A stretch of 64,000 bases of DNA from an uncultured Collinsella sp. (GCA_958412345.1 CATYSO010000009.1:1-64000); one strand, 5' to 3'; positions 44,124 through 53,493 are shown, counted from the stretch's first letter. Translations and numbers: made by a program. Notes: a model not told the origin generated them from the sequence alone.

Positions 44124-45272
44124 GTGTCGGAAAATAGGGATTACTACGAGGTGCTTGGCGTCGACAGGGATGCCGACGCGCGGACGATTAAGCGTGCGTT
44201 TCTAAAGAAGGCCCGTACCGTACATCCGGATGTTTCGGACGATCCCGAGGCCGAGGCCAAGTTCAAGGAGCTCAACGAGGCCTATTCCGTTCTTTCCGAT
44301 GAGCAGAAGCGTGCTAACTACGACCGTTACGGCACCGCTGACGGCCCCGGTGGCTCTGGTTATGTCGACATCAACGATATCTTTGGTGGCATGGGCATGG
44401 ACGACCTGTTCTCGTCTTTTTTTGGCGGCGGTGCCGGTGGTGGCGCCCGCAGCCGTCGTGAGCGTCGTCGCGGACGTGACATGGCCATCTCGCTTTCGGT
44501 GACGCTCGAGGAGGCGGCACTCGGCTGCAAAAAGACGATCAGCTATGATCGCCTTGCTCCTTGCGAGGACTGCAACGGTACCGGTAGGGCCGAGGGTGCA
44601 CAGGAAAAGCAGTGCAGTCGCTGCCACGGTACGGGCTACGTCACGACGGTTCAGCGATCGTTTTTGGGCCAGGTTCAGTCTTCCTCGCCTTGCCCCGACT
44701 GCCATGGCGAGGGCACGGTTATCGACCATCCCTGCGAGACCTGCGACGGTCAGGGCCGCACGCCTTCGCACGAAAAGATCGACATCGATATTCCCGCCGG
44801 CGTTTCGACCGGTCGCCAGCTGCGTGTGAGCGGCTTTGGCGAGGCCGGCCTTCGCGGCGAGCCTTCTGGCGACCTGATTGTCAACGTGCGCGTTGCCGAC
44901 CATGAGCGCTTTAAGCGCAACGGTGACGACCTGTACCTGGTGAGCGATATCTCGATTGCGCAGGCTGCGCTCGGCTGCGAGATCGAGGTCGAGGGCATTA
45001 TGCCCGACGAGGTCGTTAAGGTGACGGTTCCCGTCGGCGCCCAGTACGGCGACACCGTGAGCGTCAATAATTACGGCATGCCGCGCATTGGCGGTGGCGG
45101 TTCGCGTGGCCGCCTGATCGTGCAGCTGCGCGTGGTCGTTCCCACCAATCTTTCCAATAAGCAACGCGAGCTGCTCCGTGCTTTTGCCGACGAGATGGGC
45201 GATGACGTCGCTTCCGGTAAGAAGTCGGTGACCGACCGTATCAAGAGTGCCCTCGACGATATCCTCGATTAA
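44124..45272 (+). CDS. dnaJ: Chaperone DnaJ
   Basis: Delivers unfolded substrates to DnaK and stimulates its ATPase. The 382-residue product has the J-domain with HPD (34-36), a Gly/Phe-rich linker (~80-115), four zinc repeats from residue 147 (CEDCNGTG, CSRCHGTG, CPDCHGEG, CETCDGQG) and complete C-terminal substrate domains. GTG 44124 follows GAAGGA. It has a full family architecture, unlike its upstream paralogue. The mtaB gene follows 9 bp on, close to the dnaJ-(prmA-rsmE)-mtaB order of Firmicutes. Confidence 0.96.
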   Translation: MSENRDYYEVLGVDRDADARTIKRAFLKKARTVHPDVSDDPEAEAKFKELNEAYSVLSDEQKRANYDRYGTADGPGGSGYVDINDIFGGMGMDDLFSSFFGGGAGGGARSRRERRRGRDMAISLSVTLEEAALGCKKTISYDRLAPCEDCNGTGRAEGAQEKQCSRCHGTGYVTTVQRSFLGQVQSSSPCPDCHGEGTVIDHPCETCDGQGRTPSHEKIDIDIPAGVSTGRQLRVSGFGEAGLRGEPSGDLIVNVRVADHERFKRNGDDLYLVSDISIAQAALGCEIEVEGIMPDEVVKVTVPVGAQYGDTVSVNNYGMPRIGGGGSRGRLIVQLRVVVPTNLSNKQRELLRAFADEMGDDVASGKKSVTDRIKSALDDILD

Positions 45273-45281
45273 GGAGCCCGC

Positions 45282-46574
45282 GTGCTCGCACCCCATATTT
45301 CCGTCGTCAACCTCGGCTGCCGTGTCAACCGGGTTGAGTCTGACCGTATCACTGCCGATCTTATGCGCCTGGGCTTTGCTATGGTGGAGCCCCAGGATGC
45401 CGATTTGATCGTCATTAACACCTGTGCCGTTACGGGCGAGGCCGAGGCCAAGACCCGTAAGGCCGTCCGTCATGCGCTGGCCCATCCAAATGAGCCCTAT
45501 GTGGTCGTGACCGGATGCGTGGTCAATTTGCATCCCGAGGAGCTGTTGGAGCTTTCGGATCGCGTGATTGCCGAGCCGTCTAAGATCGATGTCGCTGAAC
45601 GTGTCTGCGATGTGCTGGGCGTTGAGTCCGATAGCGTTCCCGCCTGCAGCGATGGTGACGTGGTCGATGCGCTCGGTCGTTCGCGGCTGGGCGTGAAGAT
45701 CCAGGATGGCTGCAACCACCGTTGCACCTATTGCATCGTGTGGAAGGCCCGCGGCCCCGAGCGTTCCGTGCCCGTCGAGTCCGTGCTTGAGCAAGTTCGC
45801 GAGGCCCAGGAGGCCGGCGTGCCCGAGGTGGTGCTGACCGGTGTGAACCTGGGTGCCTACGATGGCAAGAGCGCGACCGACGAGCATGTCGAAATCGATG
45901 AGCTGCTCGAGGCCATCATGGAGCGCACGACTATTGCGCATGTGCGCATTTCCTCGGTCGAACCCATGGATATCTCTGAGCGCCTGCTTAAGGTTATGGC
46001 GCGCTATCCGCAGCGTATTGCCCCGTTTTTGCACCTGCCCGTGCAGTCCGGTTGCACAGCGACCCTGCATCGCATGGGTCGTCCCTATAGTGCGGAGGCC
46101 TTTGAGGACACGGTGCGTATGATTCGCGCCAACTTGCCCCAGGCGTCTCTTTCGTGCGATGTCATCGTCGGTTTTCCTGGTGAGACGGACGAGGAGTTCG
46201 AGGAGTCGCTGGCGCTGTGCCGCCGTGTGGGTTTCTCGCGTATGCACGTGTTCCGCTACAGCAAGCGTCCCGGTACCCTTGCTGCCGACATGCCCGACCA
46301 GGTGCCGCCCGAGGTTATGGCCGAGCGCAGCCGTCGTATGCGAGACACGGCGCAGGAGCTCGCTATTGCCGATGCTCGTCGTCGCGTGGGCACTGTCGAG
46401 CGTGCCGTGCTCGAGTATGGTGACAACCTGACGCTCGGTTCGTTCCATCATGCCCGTCTTGACGATACCTGTGGACTTACAGCCCCGTGCCTGCTCGATG
46501 TTGCTATCATCGGAGTCGATGATTCCGGCTTGGTCCATGCGCGCAGGGAGGTCCATGGAAGCCTCGAAGATTAG
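45282..46574 (+). CDS. mtaB: tRNA t6A37 methylthiotransferase MtaB
   Basis: Adds a methylthio group to t6A37 of tRNAs. The 430-residue product has the N-terminal MTTase domain with cysteines (VNLGCRVN, INTCAVTG, VTGCVVN) that hold the auxiliary [4Fe-4S] cluster, the radical SAM motif CNHRCTYC (Cys144, 148, 151) and a C-terminal TRAM-like region. LGCRVNRVESDRI favours MtaB over RimO or MiaB; rimO is encoded separately at 60.1 kb. GTG start. It overlaps phoH by 20 bp. Confidence 0.93.
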   Translation: MLAPHISVVNLGCRVNRVESDRITADLMRLGFAMVEPQDADLIVINTCAVTGEAEAKTRKAVRHALAHPNEPYVVVTGCVVNLHPEELLELSDRVIAEPSKIDVAERVCDVLGVESDSVPACSDGDVVDALGRSRLGVKIQDGCNHRCTYCIVWKARGPERSVPVESVLEQVREAQEAGVPEVVLTGVNLGAYDGKSATDEHVEIDELLEAIMERTTIAHVRISSVEPMDISERLLKVMARYPQRIAPFLHLPVQSGCTATLHRMGRPYSAEAFEDTVRMIRANLPQASLSCDVIVGFPGETDEEFEESLALCRRVGFSRMHVFRYSKRPGTLAADMPDQVPPEVMAERSRRMRDTAQELAIADARRRVGTVERAVLEYGDNLTLGSFHHARLDDTCGLTAPCLLDVAIIGVDDSGLVHARREVHGSLED

Positions 46575-47541
46575 ACTTACCGTTCCCGAGGGAATTGATC
46601 CCTCGCGCGTTTTGGGCGCCGGCGACGGCGTCCTTCGTGCGCTCGAGAGTTTGGTTCGCGCTCACGTGGTCGCCCGTGGCGATAGTATCGCCGTGAGCGG
46701 TGACCCGGACGAGGTCGAGCTCGTGGCGCGTTTTTTCGAACACGCTTTTCGCGAGGCGGCCGCCGGGCGCACGCTGTCTGCCGACGATGTCTCTCGCTGC
46801 CTGGCCGTCTTGCGCGACGGTGAGCACGAGGCTACGTCGCTTCGCAATGACGTGTTGCTTTCGTATCGCGGCCGCGTCATTCGCCCCAAGACGCTCGGGC
46901 AAAAGCGCTATGTGGATGCCATCCGCTCGCATACCATCACGTTTGGCCTAGGTCCAGCCGGTACCGGTAAAACTTATCTGGCCATGGCGCTCGCCGTTGC
47001 CGCGCTCAAGCGCCACGAGGTGGGCCGTCTGATCTTGACGCGTCCGGTTGTCGAGGCGGGGGAGAACCTGGGCTTTTTGCCCGGCACCCTCGAGGAAAAG
47101 ATCGATCCGTACATGCGTCCGCTCTACGACGCCCTTTTTGACATGATGGATCGCGAGCGAACCGATGAGCTTATGGAGCGCGGCGTGATCGAGATCGCCC
47201 CGCTTGCCTATATGCGCGGTCGTACGCTGAGCGATGCCTTCGTGGTGCTCGACGAGGCGCAAAATACCACGCCCGAGCAGATGAAGATGTTCCTGACACG
47301 CCTTGGATTCAACTCCAAGTTCGTGATTACCGGCGACCTCAGCCAGCGCGACCTGGTGGGTCGTCGTGGTGGCTTGGCGGATGTCGAGAAGATTTTGGGC
47401 CGTGTCGACGATGTGGCGTTTGCACACCTGGAGCGCGCCGATGTGGTGCGCCATGCCCTGGTGGGTCGTATCGTCGAGGCATACGATGCTTATGATGACG
47501 TGCGTGAGCAGCGCTCGCGCGACCGAAAGGAGTCCCGTTGA
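46555..47541 (+). CDS. phoH: PhoH-family ATPase/RNA helicase-like protein
   Basis: The 328-residue product has an N-terminal KH-like region and the PhoH P-loop GPAGTGKTYLA from residue 133, with Walker B VVLDEAQNTT. Homologues form hexamers and pair genetically with ybeY, suggesting a role in RNA processing. ATG 46555 follows GGGAGG and lies inside the end of mtaB. The stop overlaps the ybeY TTG (TTGA). Confidence 0.94.
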   Translation: MEASKIRLTVPEGIDPSRVLGAGDGVLRALESLVRAHVVARGDSIAVSGDPDEVELVARFFEHAFREAAAGRTLSADDVSRCLAVLRDGEHEATSLRNDVLLSYRGRVIRPKTLGQKRYVDAIRSHTITFGLGPAGTGKTYLAMALAVAALKRHEVGRLILTRPVVEAGENLGFLPGTLEEKIDPYMRPLYDALFDMMDRERTDELMERGVIEIAPLAYMRGRTLSDAFVVLDEAQNTTPEQMKMFLTRLGFNSKFVITGDLSQRDLVGRRGGLADVEKILGRVDDVAFAHLERADVVRHALVGRIVEAYDAYDDVREQRSRDRKESR

Positions 47542-48047
47542 GTGTATTGATCAGCAACGATGCCGAGCTCGATACGCTGCTCGACGCGCAGGAGGTGGTG
47601 CACATCTGCGAGGTTGTGCTTGCCGCCGAGGGCGTTGAACGTGAAGTCGAGATTTCCCTTTCGTATGTCGATGAGGGCGAGATGCATGAGCTCAACCACG
47701 AATGGCGCGGTATCGATCGCACGACCGACGTGCTCTCGTTTGAGTGCGACTCGGCTTTTGACGAGGATATCCCTGCCGATGAGACGCTCGAGCTCGGCGA
47801 TATTATCCTGGCCCCGCAGGTCATTGCCCGCCAAGCCCCCGGTTTTGGCAACAGCCCCGCCGACGAGTGCCGCCTGATGCTCGTGCACGGCATGCTGCAC
47901 CTGCTGGGGTATGACCATATCGAGGACGACGAGGCCGAGGTCATGGAGGCCCGCGAGGACGCTATCCTGCGCGATCTGGCGCTCGAGCGCGGCGAGGACC
48001 CCAAACTCGTTCACGTCGGCCCCATCACCAATCATGCCCACGACTAG
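47538..48047 (+). CDS. ybeY: Endoribonuclease YbeY
   Basis: Zinc endoribonuclease needed for 16S rRNA 3'-end maturation and ribosome quality control. The 169-residue product has the metal motif HGMLHLLGYDH (His117, His121, His127) and the RTTDVLSF segment. TTG start, translationally coupled to phoH. The phoH-ybeY-dgkA-era-recO order is classic for Gram-positive bacteria. Confidence 0.96.
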   Translation: MSVLISNDAELDTLLDAQEVVHICEVVLAAEGVEREVEISLSYVDEGEMHELNHEWRGIDRTTDVLSFECDSAFDEDIPADETLELGDIILAPQVIARQAPGFGNSPADECRLMLVHGMLHLLGYDHIEDDEAEVMEAREDAILRDLALERGEDPKLVHVGPITNHAHD

Positions 48048-48056
48048 GAGCCGTTT

Positions 48057-48434
48057 ATGATTCCCGGATCGAACAAGGACCATCCGTCCTTTTTAAAGTC
48101 GTTCTCCTACGCCATGGAGGGCTTCGTCACCGCCGTCAAGACCGAGCGCAACATTAAGGTCATGCTCGTAGCGGGCGTGTGCACCGTCATTGCCGGCTGC
48201 ATCGTGGGGCTCGACATTGCCGAGTGGGCCACGATTATCATCTGCTGCGGCCTGGTGATTCACGGCGAGCTGTGCAATACCGCCATGGAGGCCATTGTCG
48301 ATCTGGCGACCCAGGAGTTCCATCCGCTGGCAAAACGCGCCAAGGACATCGCCGCTGCCTCGGTATACGTACTTTCAATCACCGCCGCGATTGTGGGCTT
48401 GCTGGTATTTGCCCACGCGCTCGGCTTTATTTAG
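48057..48434 (+). CDS. dgkA: Diacylglycerol/undecaprenol kinase, DgkA family
   Basis: Small integral membrane kinase; Gram-positive members phosphorylate undecaprenol. The 125-residue product has a cytosolic amphipathic start (SFSYAMEGFVTAVKTERN), three membrane helices and the catalytic stretch GELCNTAMEAIVDLA. Placed between ybeY and era, so the undecaprenol kinase role is likely and links to uppS upstream. Confidence 0.94.
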   Translation: MIPGSNKDHPSFLKSFSYAMEGFVTAVKTERNIKVMLVAGVCTVIAGCIVGLDIAEWATIIICCGLVIHGELCNTAMEAIVDLATQEFHPLAKRAKDIAAASVYVLSITAAIVGLLVFAHALGFI

Positions 48435-48446
48435 AAAGGGATTCCC

Positions 48447-49514
48447 ATGTCCGACAATATGCAGCCTATCGATGAAATTTTGGACGACGAGTCCCCGGAT
48501 GCTAAGGCGACCGAGGCTTATGAGGAAGTCGAGGAGTTCGACCCGTTTGAGGGCATGAGCGACGAGGAACTCGACGCCCTGTGCGACGAGGACGACAGCC
48601 TTGCGGGCTTTGGCGACGTTGAGCCCGGTTTCCGCAGTGGCTTCGTGGCCTTGGTCGGCCGCCCCAACGCCGGTAAGTCAACGCTGCTCAACGCCTGCTA
48701 TGGCAAAAAGGTCGCCATCACCTCGCCGGTAGCCCAGACGACTCGCCGTCGCATGCGCGCCGTCGTCAACCGCCCCGGCTACCAGCTGGTCTTTGTCGAT
48801 ACCCCAGGTATCCACAAGCCCAAGGACGGCCTGGGGTCCGAGCTCAACAAGAGCGCGCTGTTCGAGCTGAACGATGTCGATGTTGTCGCGTTTTTGATTG
48901 ATGCCACCAAACCGATCGGCAGGGGAGACGCCTGGGTTGCCGAGCGTGTCAGATGCGCCCGTTCCAAGAAGGTCCTCGTGCTCACCAAGGCCGATGAGGC
49001 CGACCCCGCACAGGTCATGGAGCAGCTTAAGGCCGCCCACGAGCTTATGGAATATGACGACGAGATCGTGACGTCGTCGGTCAAGAACTTCAACGTCGAT
49101 GCCTTTATCGAGACCGTTGCGCACTTTTTGCCCGAGGGCCCGCGATGGTTCCCTGAGGACATGGGTACCGACGCTTCGGACGAGACGCTTGTTGCCGAGT
49201 TTGTGCGCGAGAAGGTCTTGCGCCGCACCCGTGATGAGATCCCGCACTCCGTCGGCGTGATCTGCGATGCGCTTGAGCAGACCAAGAAGGTGCTGCGCGT
49301 GCACGCCACCATTTACGTCGAGCGCGAGGGCCAAAAGGGCATCATCATCGGCAAGGGCGGCGAGATGATCAAACATATCGGCATCGACGCCCGTCGCGAC
49401 CTTGAGCGCATCTTTGGCACCCAGGTCTTTTTGGAGCTGGACGTGAAGGTCAAGGCCGGCTGGCGTGACGACGAGGCCCAGATTCGCCGCTTTGGCTATA
49501 ACGCCGAGGATTAG
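48447..49514 (+). CDS. era: GTPase Era with acidic N-terminal extension
   Basis: Binds the 3' end of 16S rRNA and assists 30S assembly. The 355-residue product is longer than the usual ~300: residues 1-60 are highly acidic (EEVEEFDPFEGMSDEELD) ahead of G1 GRPNAGKST (from residue 71), DTPGIHKPKDGLG (G3) and LTKADE (G4). The C-terminal KH domain has IIIGKGGEMIKHIG. ATG 48447 follows AGAAAGGGA. The extension is in good frame and codon use, so it seems real. Confidence 0.95.
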   Translation: MSDNMQPIDEILDDESPDAKATEAYEEVEEFDPFEGMSDEELDALCDEDDSLAGFGDVEPGFRSGFVALVGRPNAGKSTLLNACYGKKVAITSPVAQTTRRRMRAVVNRPGYQLVFVDTPGIHKPKDGLGSELNKSALFELNDVDVVAFLIDATKPIGRGDAWVAERVRCARSKKVLVLTKADEADPAQVMEQLKAAHELMEYDDEIVTSSVKNFNVDAFIETVAHFLPEGPRWFPEDMGTDASDETLVAEFVREKVLRRTRDEIPHSVGVICDALEQTKKVLRVHATIYVEREGQKGIIIGKGGEMIKHIGIDARRDLERIFGTQVFLELDVKVKAGWRDDEAQIRRFGYNAED

Positions 49515-49529
49515 GGACACGCGGCGCGA

Positions 49530-50279
49530 ATGGCAGGTTCTCGTACATATCGCACGAAAGTGCTCGTGCTCGATAAGACGAAGCTCAAAGAGACGGACCT
49601 GATCCTGACGATGCTTGACGAGCGGGGTCGGCAGGTTCGTGCCGTGGCAAAGGGCGCCCGCAAACCCGGCGGACGCCTGGCTGCGCGCTGCGAGATGTTC
49701 TGTACCGTTGATCTGCTGCTTGCGCATGGACGGTCGCTCGACGTGGTTTCCCAGGCCGAGCTTATGGAGGCGCCGCTCGGCGCTGCTCCCGATTACGAGA
49801 TGACCTGCGCCGCAAGCGCGATCGCCGAGGTCGCGCGCGTGTGCTCGTTCGAGGACGCCGAGGACCCGTTTACCTTTGCCATCACGCAGCGAGCGCTTGC
49901 CTTGGTGGGCAGCGGGCTCGACGCGGCGCATATGGATCTACTTGTGGCGGCATATGTCTTTAAGCTGCTGTCCCACGTTGGCTACCGACCCGATTTTTCG
50001 GCCTGCGTGCTGTGCGGAGACCCTATGTTGTCGTATTTTTCGCCCCAGGCGGGCGGTCTCATGTGCGGGTCGTGCGCGTCGAGCGTTCCGGGTGCCGAGC
50101 TGGTGTCGACCGGTGAGGTTGCATGGCTGCGCGCCCTCATGTCCATGACCTTCGATGCGCTTATGGCCGAGAGGGTCGACCCCCATACCGCTGCCTTTTT
50201 GCTGGGGCTTTCGCACGTGTGGGCTGCGACGCACACCGATCAACGTCTCCGTGCGATGGAATTCATGTTGGGTCGGTGA
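49530..50279 (+). CDS. recO: DNA repair protein RecO
   Basis: Anneals single strands and loads RecA with RecR. The 249-residue product has the N-terminal OB fold (VLVLDKTKLKETDLILTML) and a C-terminal helical domain with zinc-type cysteines CVLCGD and CGSCAS. ATG 49530 lies 15 bp after era. It is the last gene of the long lepA-recO run. Confidence 0.95.
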   Translation: MAGSRTYRTKVLVLDKTKLKETDLILTMLDERGRQVRAVAKGARKPGGRLAARCEMFCTVDLLLAHGRSLDVVSQAELMEAPLGAAPDYEMTCAASAIAEVARVCSFEDAEDPFTFAITQRALALVGSGLDAAHMDLLVAAYVFKLLSHVGYRPDFSACVLCGDPMLSYFSPQAGGLMCGSCASSVPGAELVSTGEVAWLRALMSMTFDALMAERVDPHTAAFLLGLSHVWAATHTDQRLRAMEFMLGR

Positions 50280-50303
50280 TGATGCGCAGGCGCGGGCTGC
50301 TTG

Positions 50304-50312
50304 TGGTAACAT
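50304..50312 (+). promoter_or_regulatory. rpsO extended -10 promoter
   Basis: TGG-TAACAT is an extended -10 element; the leader up to rpsO is about 100 nt, in which S15 autoregulation could act as known elsewhere. No specific pseudoknot was identified. Confidence 0.5.
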
Positions 50313-50417
50313 ACCGACCTGTTGGTACCTCGACCTTGGATGCTCGCTCCACCGGCGGCTTCCCAGTCCGAGGCGAATAGCGTCGCCCGCTGGCGACAAG
50401 AAACGAAAGGTGAAACA

Positions 50418-50696
50418 ATGACTGTTTCCAAAGAGCGCAAGGCAGAGCTGACTGCCCAGTTCGGTAACACCCCGGTCGATACCGGCAACCCCAAGGTTCA
50501 GGTCGCCATCCTGACCGAGCGCATCAAGGAGCTGACCGAGCACATGAAGTCCCACCAGAAGGACTTCCACACCCGTCGTGGTCTGCTCATGCTCGTCGGC
50601 CGTCGTCGTCGTCTTCTCTCCTACATCAAGAAGAACGACATCGTCGAGTATCGTGAGCTCATCAAGGCTCTGGGCATCCGCGACAACATCCAGTAA
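50418..50696 (+). CDS. rpsO: 30S ribosomal protein S15
   Basis: S15 binds the three-way junction of 16S helices 20-22. The 92-residue product has the conserved GNPKVQVAILTERIKELTEH, SHQKDFHTRRGL and RRRRLLSYIKK. ATG follows CGAAAGGTG. The rpsO-pnp order is conserved, though here a terminator lies between them. Confidence 0.97.
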   Translation: MTVSKERKAELTAQFGNTPVDTGNPKVQVAILTERIKELTEHMKSHQKDFHTRRGLLMLVGRRRRLLSYIKKNDIVEYRELIKALGIRDNIQ

Positions 50697-50713
50697 GGAT
50701 TTGTACATGCAAG

Positions 50714-50743
50714 GAGCGTCCTGCGCAGCGGGGCGCTCTTTTT
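50714..50743 (+). terminator. rpsO terminator
   Basis: An 11-bp stem starting GAGCG with G-U pairs, 3-nt loop and T5. As rpsO-pnp read-through is common in bacteria, it may be leaky. Confidence 0.88.
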
Positions 50744-50846
50744 GTGTAAGGGCGCGAACAATCACGCTCTGAAGCGTGGCGGGGGCAGGGGGCCCGCGTC
50801 ACATGAGAAGCCTGCAGGCAAGGGGCCTGTGGGGTAAAGGAGAACA

Positions 50847-53093
50847 ATGACACTCGTATCCAAGACCTTTGAGCTGTACGGCAAGACCTACACCTTTGAG
50901 TCGGGCGAGCTTGCCAAGCAGGCCACCGGCGCCTGCCTGGTCAAGCAGGGCGACACCACGATGCTCGACACCGTGGTCGTCTCCAAGGAGCGCAAGAACT
51001 ACGACTTTTTCCCGCTGACCGTCGATTTCAACGAGAAGATGTACGCAGCCGGCCGCATCCCGGGTGGTTACCTCAAGCGTGAGGGCCGTCCCAGTGAGAA
51101 GGCCACGCTCACCGCGCGCATGATCGACCGTCCGATTCGCCCGAGCTTCCCGGACGGCTTCCGCAACGAGGTGCACATCGTCGCTACCTCGCTCGTCGCC
51201 GACCAGGTCAATCCCTTTGACGTCATCAACGTCATGGGTGCTTCCCTGGCCATGACGCTCGGCGGCGTGCCCTTCGAGGGCCCGCTTGCCTGCGTGCGCA
51301 TCGGCCGTAACGTGGAGACCGGCGAGTTTATCGTCAACCCCACCTACGAGGAGCGCGAGAACTCCGATCTGGACTTGGAGTTGGGCGGCTCTGCCGACTT
51401 CATTTCGATGGTTGAGGCCGGCGCCGAGGAGATCTCCGAGGACGACATGCTCGCCGCCATGAAGTTTGGCCAGGAGGCCCTTGCCGCTTTCTGCCAGGCC
51501 CAGGACGAGTTCGTTGCCGAGTGGGAGCAGGTCAATGGCGCCATCGTCAAGAAGGAATACCCGCTCGACCAGCCCGTCGAGGAGGTCCAGGAGCGCATCT
51601 TCGCCCACTACGACGAGATGGCTGCCGCCCTTCGCGACGCCGACAAGCTCTCCCGTATCGGTAAGGTCGAGGCTCTGAAGGAGTCCATCCGCGCCGAGTT
51701 CACCGAGGAGGAGCAGGCCGCTTGGGAGCGCGAGATCCCCGTGGCGCTCAAGAAGCTCGAGAAGAAGGCTATGCGCACCATGGTCGTCGAGACCGGCGAG
51801 CGCGTCGACGGCCGTGCCGCCGATGAGATTCGCCCCATCATGGTGAAGGATAACTACCTGCCGCTCGTTCACGGCTCCGGTCTGTTCCAGCGTGGCCAGA
51901 CCCAGGTGCTTTCCGTCCTGTCGCTCGGCATGCTCAACGAGGGCCAGCGTCTGGATACCATCGAGCCCACCGAGGGCAAGCGCTACATGCACCACTACAA
52001 CTTCCCGCCGTTCTGCACCGGCGAGACCGGCCGCATGGGCAGCCCCAAGCGCCGCGAGATCGGCCACGGCAACCTGGCCGAGCGCGCTCTGCTTCCGGTG
52101 CTCCCCGACGAGAACGAGTTCCCTTACGCCATCCGCGTCGTTTCCGAGGTCATGGAGTCCAACGGCTCCTCTTCGATGGCTTCGACTTGCGGTTCCACGC
52201 TCGCCCTTATGGACGGCGGCGTGCCCATTAAGCGCCCGGTTTCCGGTATCGCCATGGGCCTGATCCAGGAGGAGGGCAAGACCGTGGTCCTGTCCGACAT
52301 CCAGGGTCTCGAGGACTTCCTGGGCGACATGGACTTTAAGGTCACCGGCACCACCGAGGGCATCACCGCCCTGCAGATGGACAACAAGGCCACCGGCCTC
52401 ACCTTCGACATCCTGGCCCGCGCTCTGCAGCAGGCCAAGGAGGGTCGTGCGTACATCCTGCAGAAGATGCTCGATGTGATCCCCGAGCCGCGCCACACCA
52501 CGCGCAGCACTGCTCCGCGCATCGTTTCCATCCAGGTTCCGACCGACAAGATCCGCGACGTCATCGGTTCCGGCGGTAAGGTCATCCGCGGTATCCAGGA
52601 CGAGACCGGCGCCTCGGTCGACATCCAGGAGGACGGCACCGTCTTTGTCGGCGGCACCGGCGAGTCCGTCGACCAGGCCGTCGAGCGTATCAAGCTCATC
52701 ATCAAGGTTCCCGAGCCGGGCGAGGAGTACACCGGTCGTGTGGTCTCCATCCAGCCCTTCGGCGCCTTCGTCAACCTGCTGCCCGGTAAGGACGGCCTGC
52801 TGCACATCTCCCGCGTCGCCAAGGGCCGCGTGGAGAAGGTCGAGGACGTCCTCAACGTGGGCGACGAGGTCAAGGTCGTCGTCATCGAGGTCGACGATCG
52901 CGGCAAGATCTCGCTCGATCGTCTTGATAAGCCCGAGGCCCCTGCTCGCGCTGAGGGTGCCTCCGAGGGCGACGGCGAGCACTTCCAGCGCCGTGAACGT
53001 CCGCGTCGCGAGCGCTCCGAGCGCAGCGACCGTCCGCGCCGTCCCGGCGACAACGGAGGCCGCAAGCCCCGCCGTCACCACGACGCCGAGTAA
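50847..53093 (+). CDS. pnp: Polyribonucleotide nucleotidyltransferase (PNPase)
   Basis: Phosphorolytic 3'-5' exoribonuclease. The 748-residue product has two RNase PH domains (second with FPPFCTGETGRMGSPKRREIGHG), a KH domain (IRDVIGSGGKVIRGI) and an S1 domain (YTGRVVSIQPFGAFVNLLPG). A C-terminal tail of ~50 residues is rich in Arg, Glu and Ser and likely disordered. ATG follows AAAGGAGAA. RNase J is encoded next, so two main RNA-decay enzymes are neighbours. Confidence 0.98.
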   Translation: MTLVSKTFELYGKTYTFESGELAKQATGACLVKQGDTTMLDTVVVSKERKNYDFFPLTVDFNEKMYAAGRIPGGYLKREGRPSEKATLTARMIDRPIRPSFPDGFRNEVHIVATSLVADQVNPFDVINVMGASLAMTLGGVPFEGPLACVRIGRNVETGEFIVNPTYEERENSDLDLELGGSADFISMVEAGAEEISEDDMLAAMKFGQEALAAFCQAQDEFVAEWEQVNGAIVKKEYPLDQPVEEVQERIFAHYDEMAAALRDADKLSRIGKVEALKESIRAEFTEEEQAAWEREIPVALKKLEKKAMRTMVVETGERVDGRAADEIRPIMVKDNYLPLVHGSGLFQRGQTQVLSVLSLGMLNEGQRLDTIEPTEGKRYMHHYNFPPFCTGETGRMGSPKRREIGHGNLAERALLPVLPDENEFPYAIRVVSEVMESNGSSSMASTCGSTLALMDGGVPIKRPVSGIAMGLIQEEGKTVVLSDIQGLEDFLGDMDFKVTGTTEGITALQMDNKATGLTFDILARALQQAKEGRAYILQKMLDVIPEPRHTTRSTAPRIVSIQVPTDKIRDVIGSGGKVIRGIQDETGASVDIQEDGTVFVGGTGESVDQAVERIKLIIKVPEPGEEYTGRVVSIQPFGAFVNLLPGKDGLLHISRVAKGRVEKVEDVLNVGDEVKVVVIEVDDRGKISLDRLDKPEAPARAEGASEGDGEHFQRRERPRRERSERSDRPRRPGDNGGRKPRRHHDAE

Positions 53094-53116
53094 CAGCTAA
53101 ACATAAGCAGCTCAAC

Positions 53117-53147
53117 AAGGGCGACTCCGTACAGGGGTCGCCCTTTT
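53117..53147 (+). terminator. pnp terminator
   Basis: AGGGCGACTCC pairs with GGGGTCGCCCT across GTACA, followed by T3-4. Its right arm is shared with the start of the long inverted repeat. Confidence 0.88.
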
Positions 53148-53287
53148 GCTATTCCCGGCGGGGTCCGCGGGTAAAGTTTCCTGCTCTACAGTCCTGCTCA
53201 CGACGGAGGCCACATTAAGTGGCCTCCTGTTCGTGCGGAACTCGCGATAAACTTTACCCGCGGACCCCGCCGGGAATAGCAAAAGGG
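53141..53287. repeat. 147-bp element with perfect 39-bp inverted arms
   Basis: The arm 53141-53179 (starting CCCTTTTGCTATTCCCGG) is matched base for base by the reverse complement at 53249-53287. Inside, GGAGGCCAC (53205-53213) and GTGGCCTCC (53219-53227) form a second hairpin, flanked by CACGA/TCGTG. It could extrude as a cruciform or fold as one long RNA stem. It resembles a small non-autonomous palindromic element, but no target duplication is obvious. Confidence 0.8.
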
Positions 53288-53331
53288 CTGGTTGGCTCGG
53301 GTTGCTATTTTGTTAGATAGTCTATTCAGTT

Positions 53332-53345
53332 ATCTGAATTCAGAT
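53332..53345. repeat. 14-bp perfect palindrome
   Basis: ATCTGAATTCAGAT, within an AT-rich stretch, about 270 bp before rnj. Possible binding site for a dimeric regulator; no family recognised. Confidence 0.35.
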
Positions 53346-53493
53346 TTTTAGATAATCGCATGCGCGGCATTGCCACAGATAAAACCGACCAAAATAAACC
53401 TGTCCCTTTTTGGCCCGCTGAGACCAGACCGGCGGGATAGACCGGTTCAGATGGGGCTTTGATGCATGGGTGGTCTGTTGGTGGGCAAATGGG

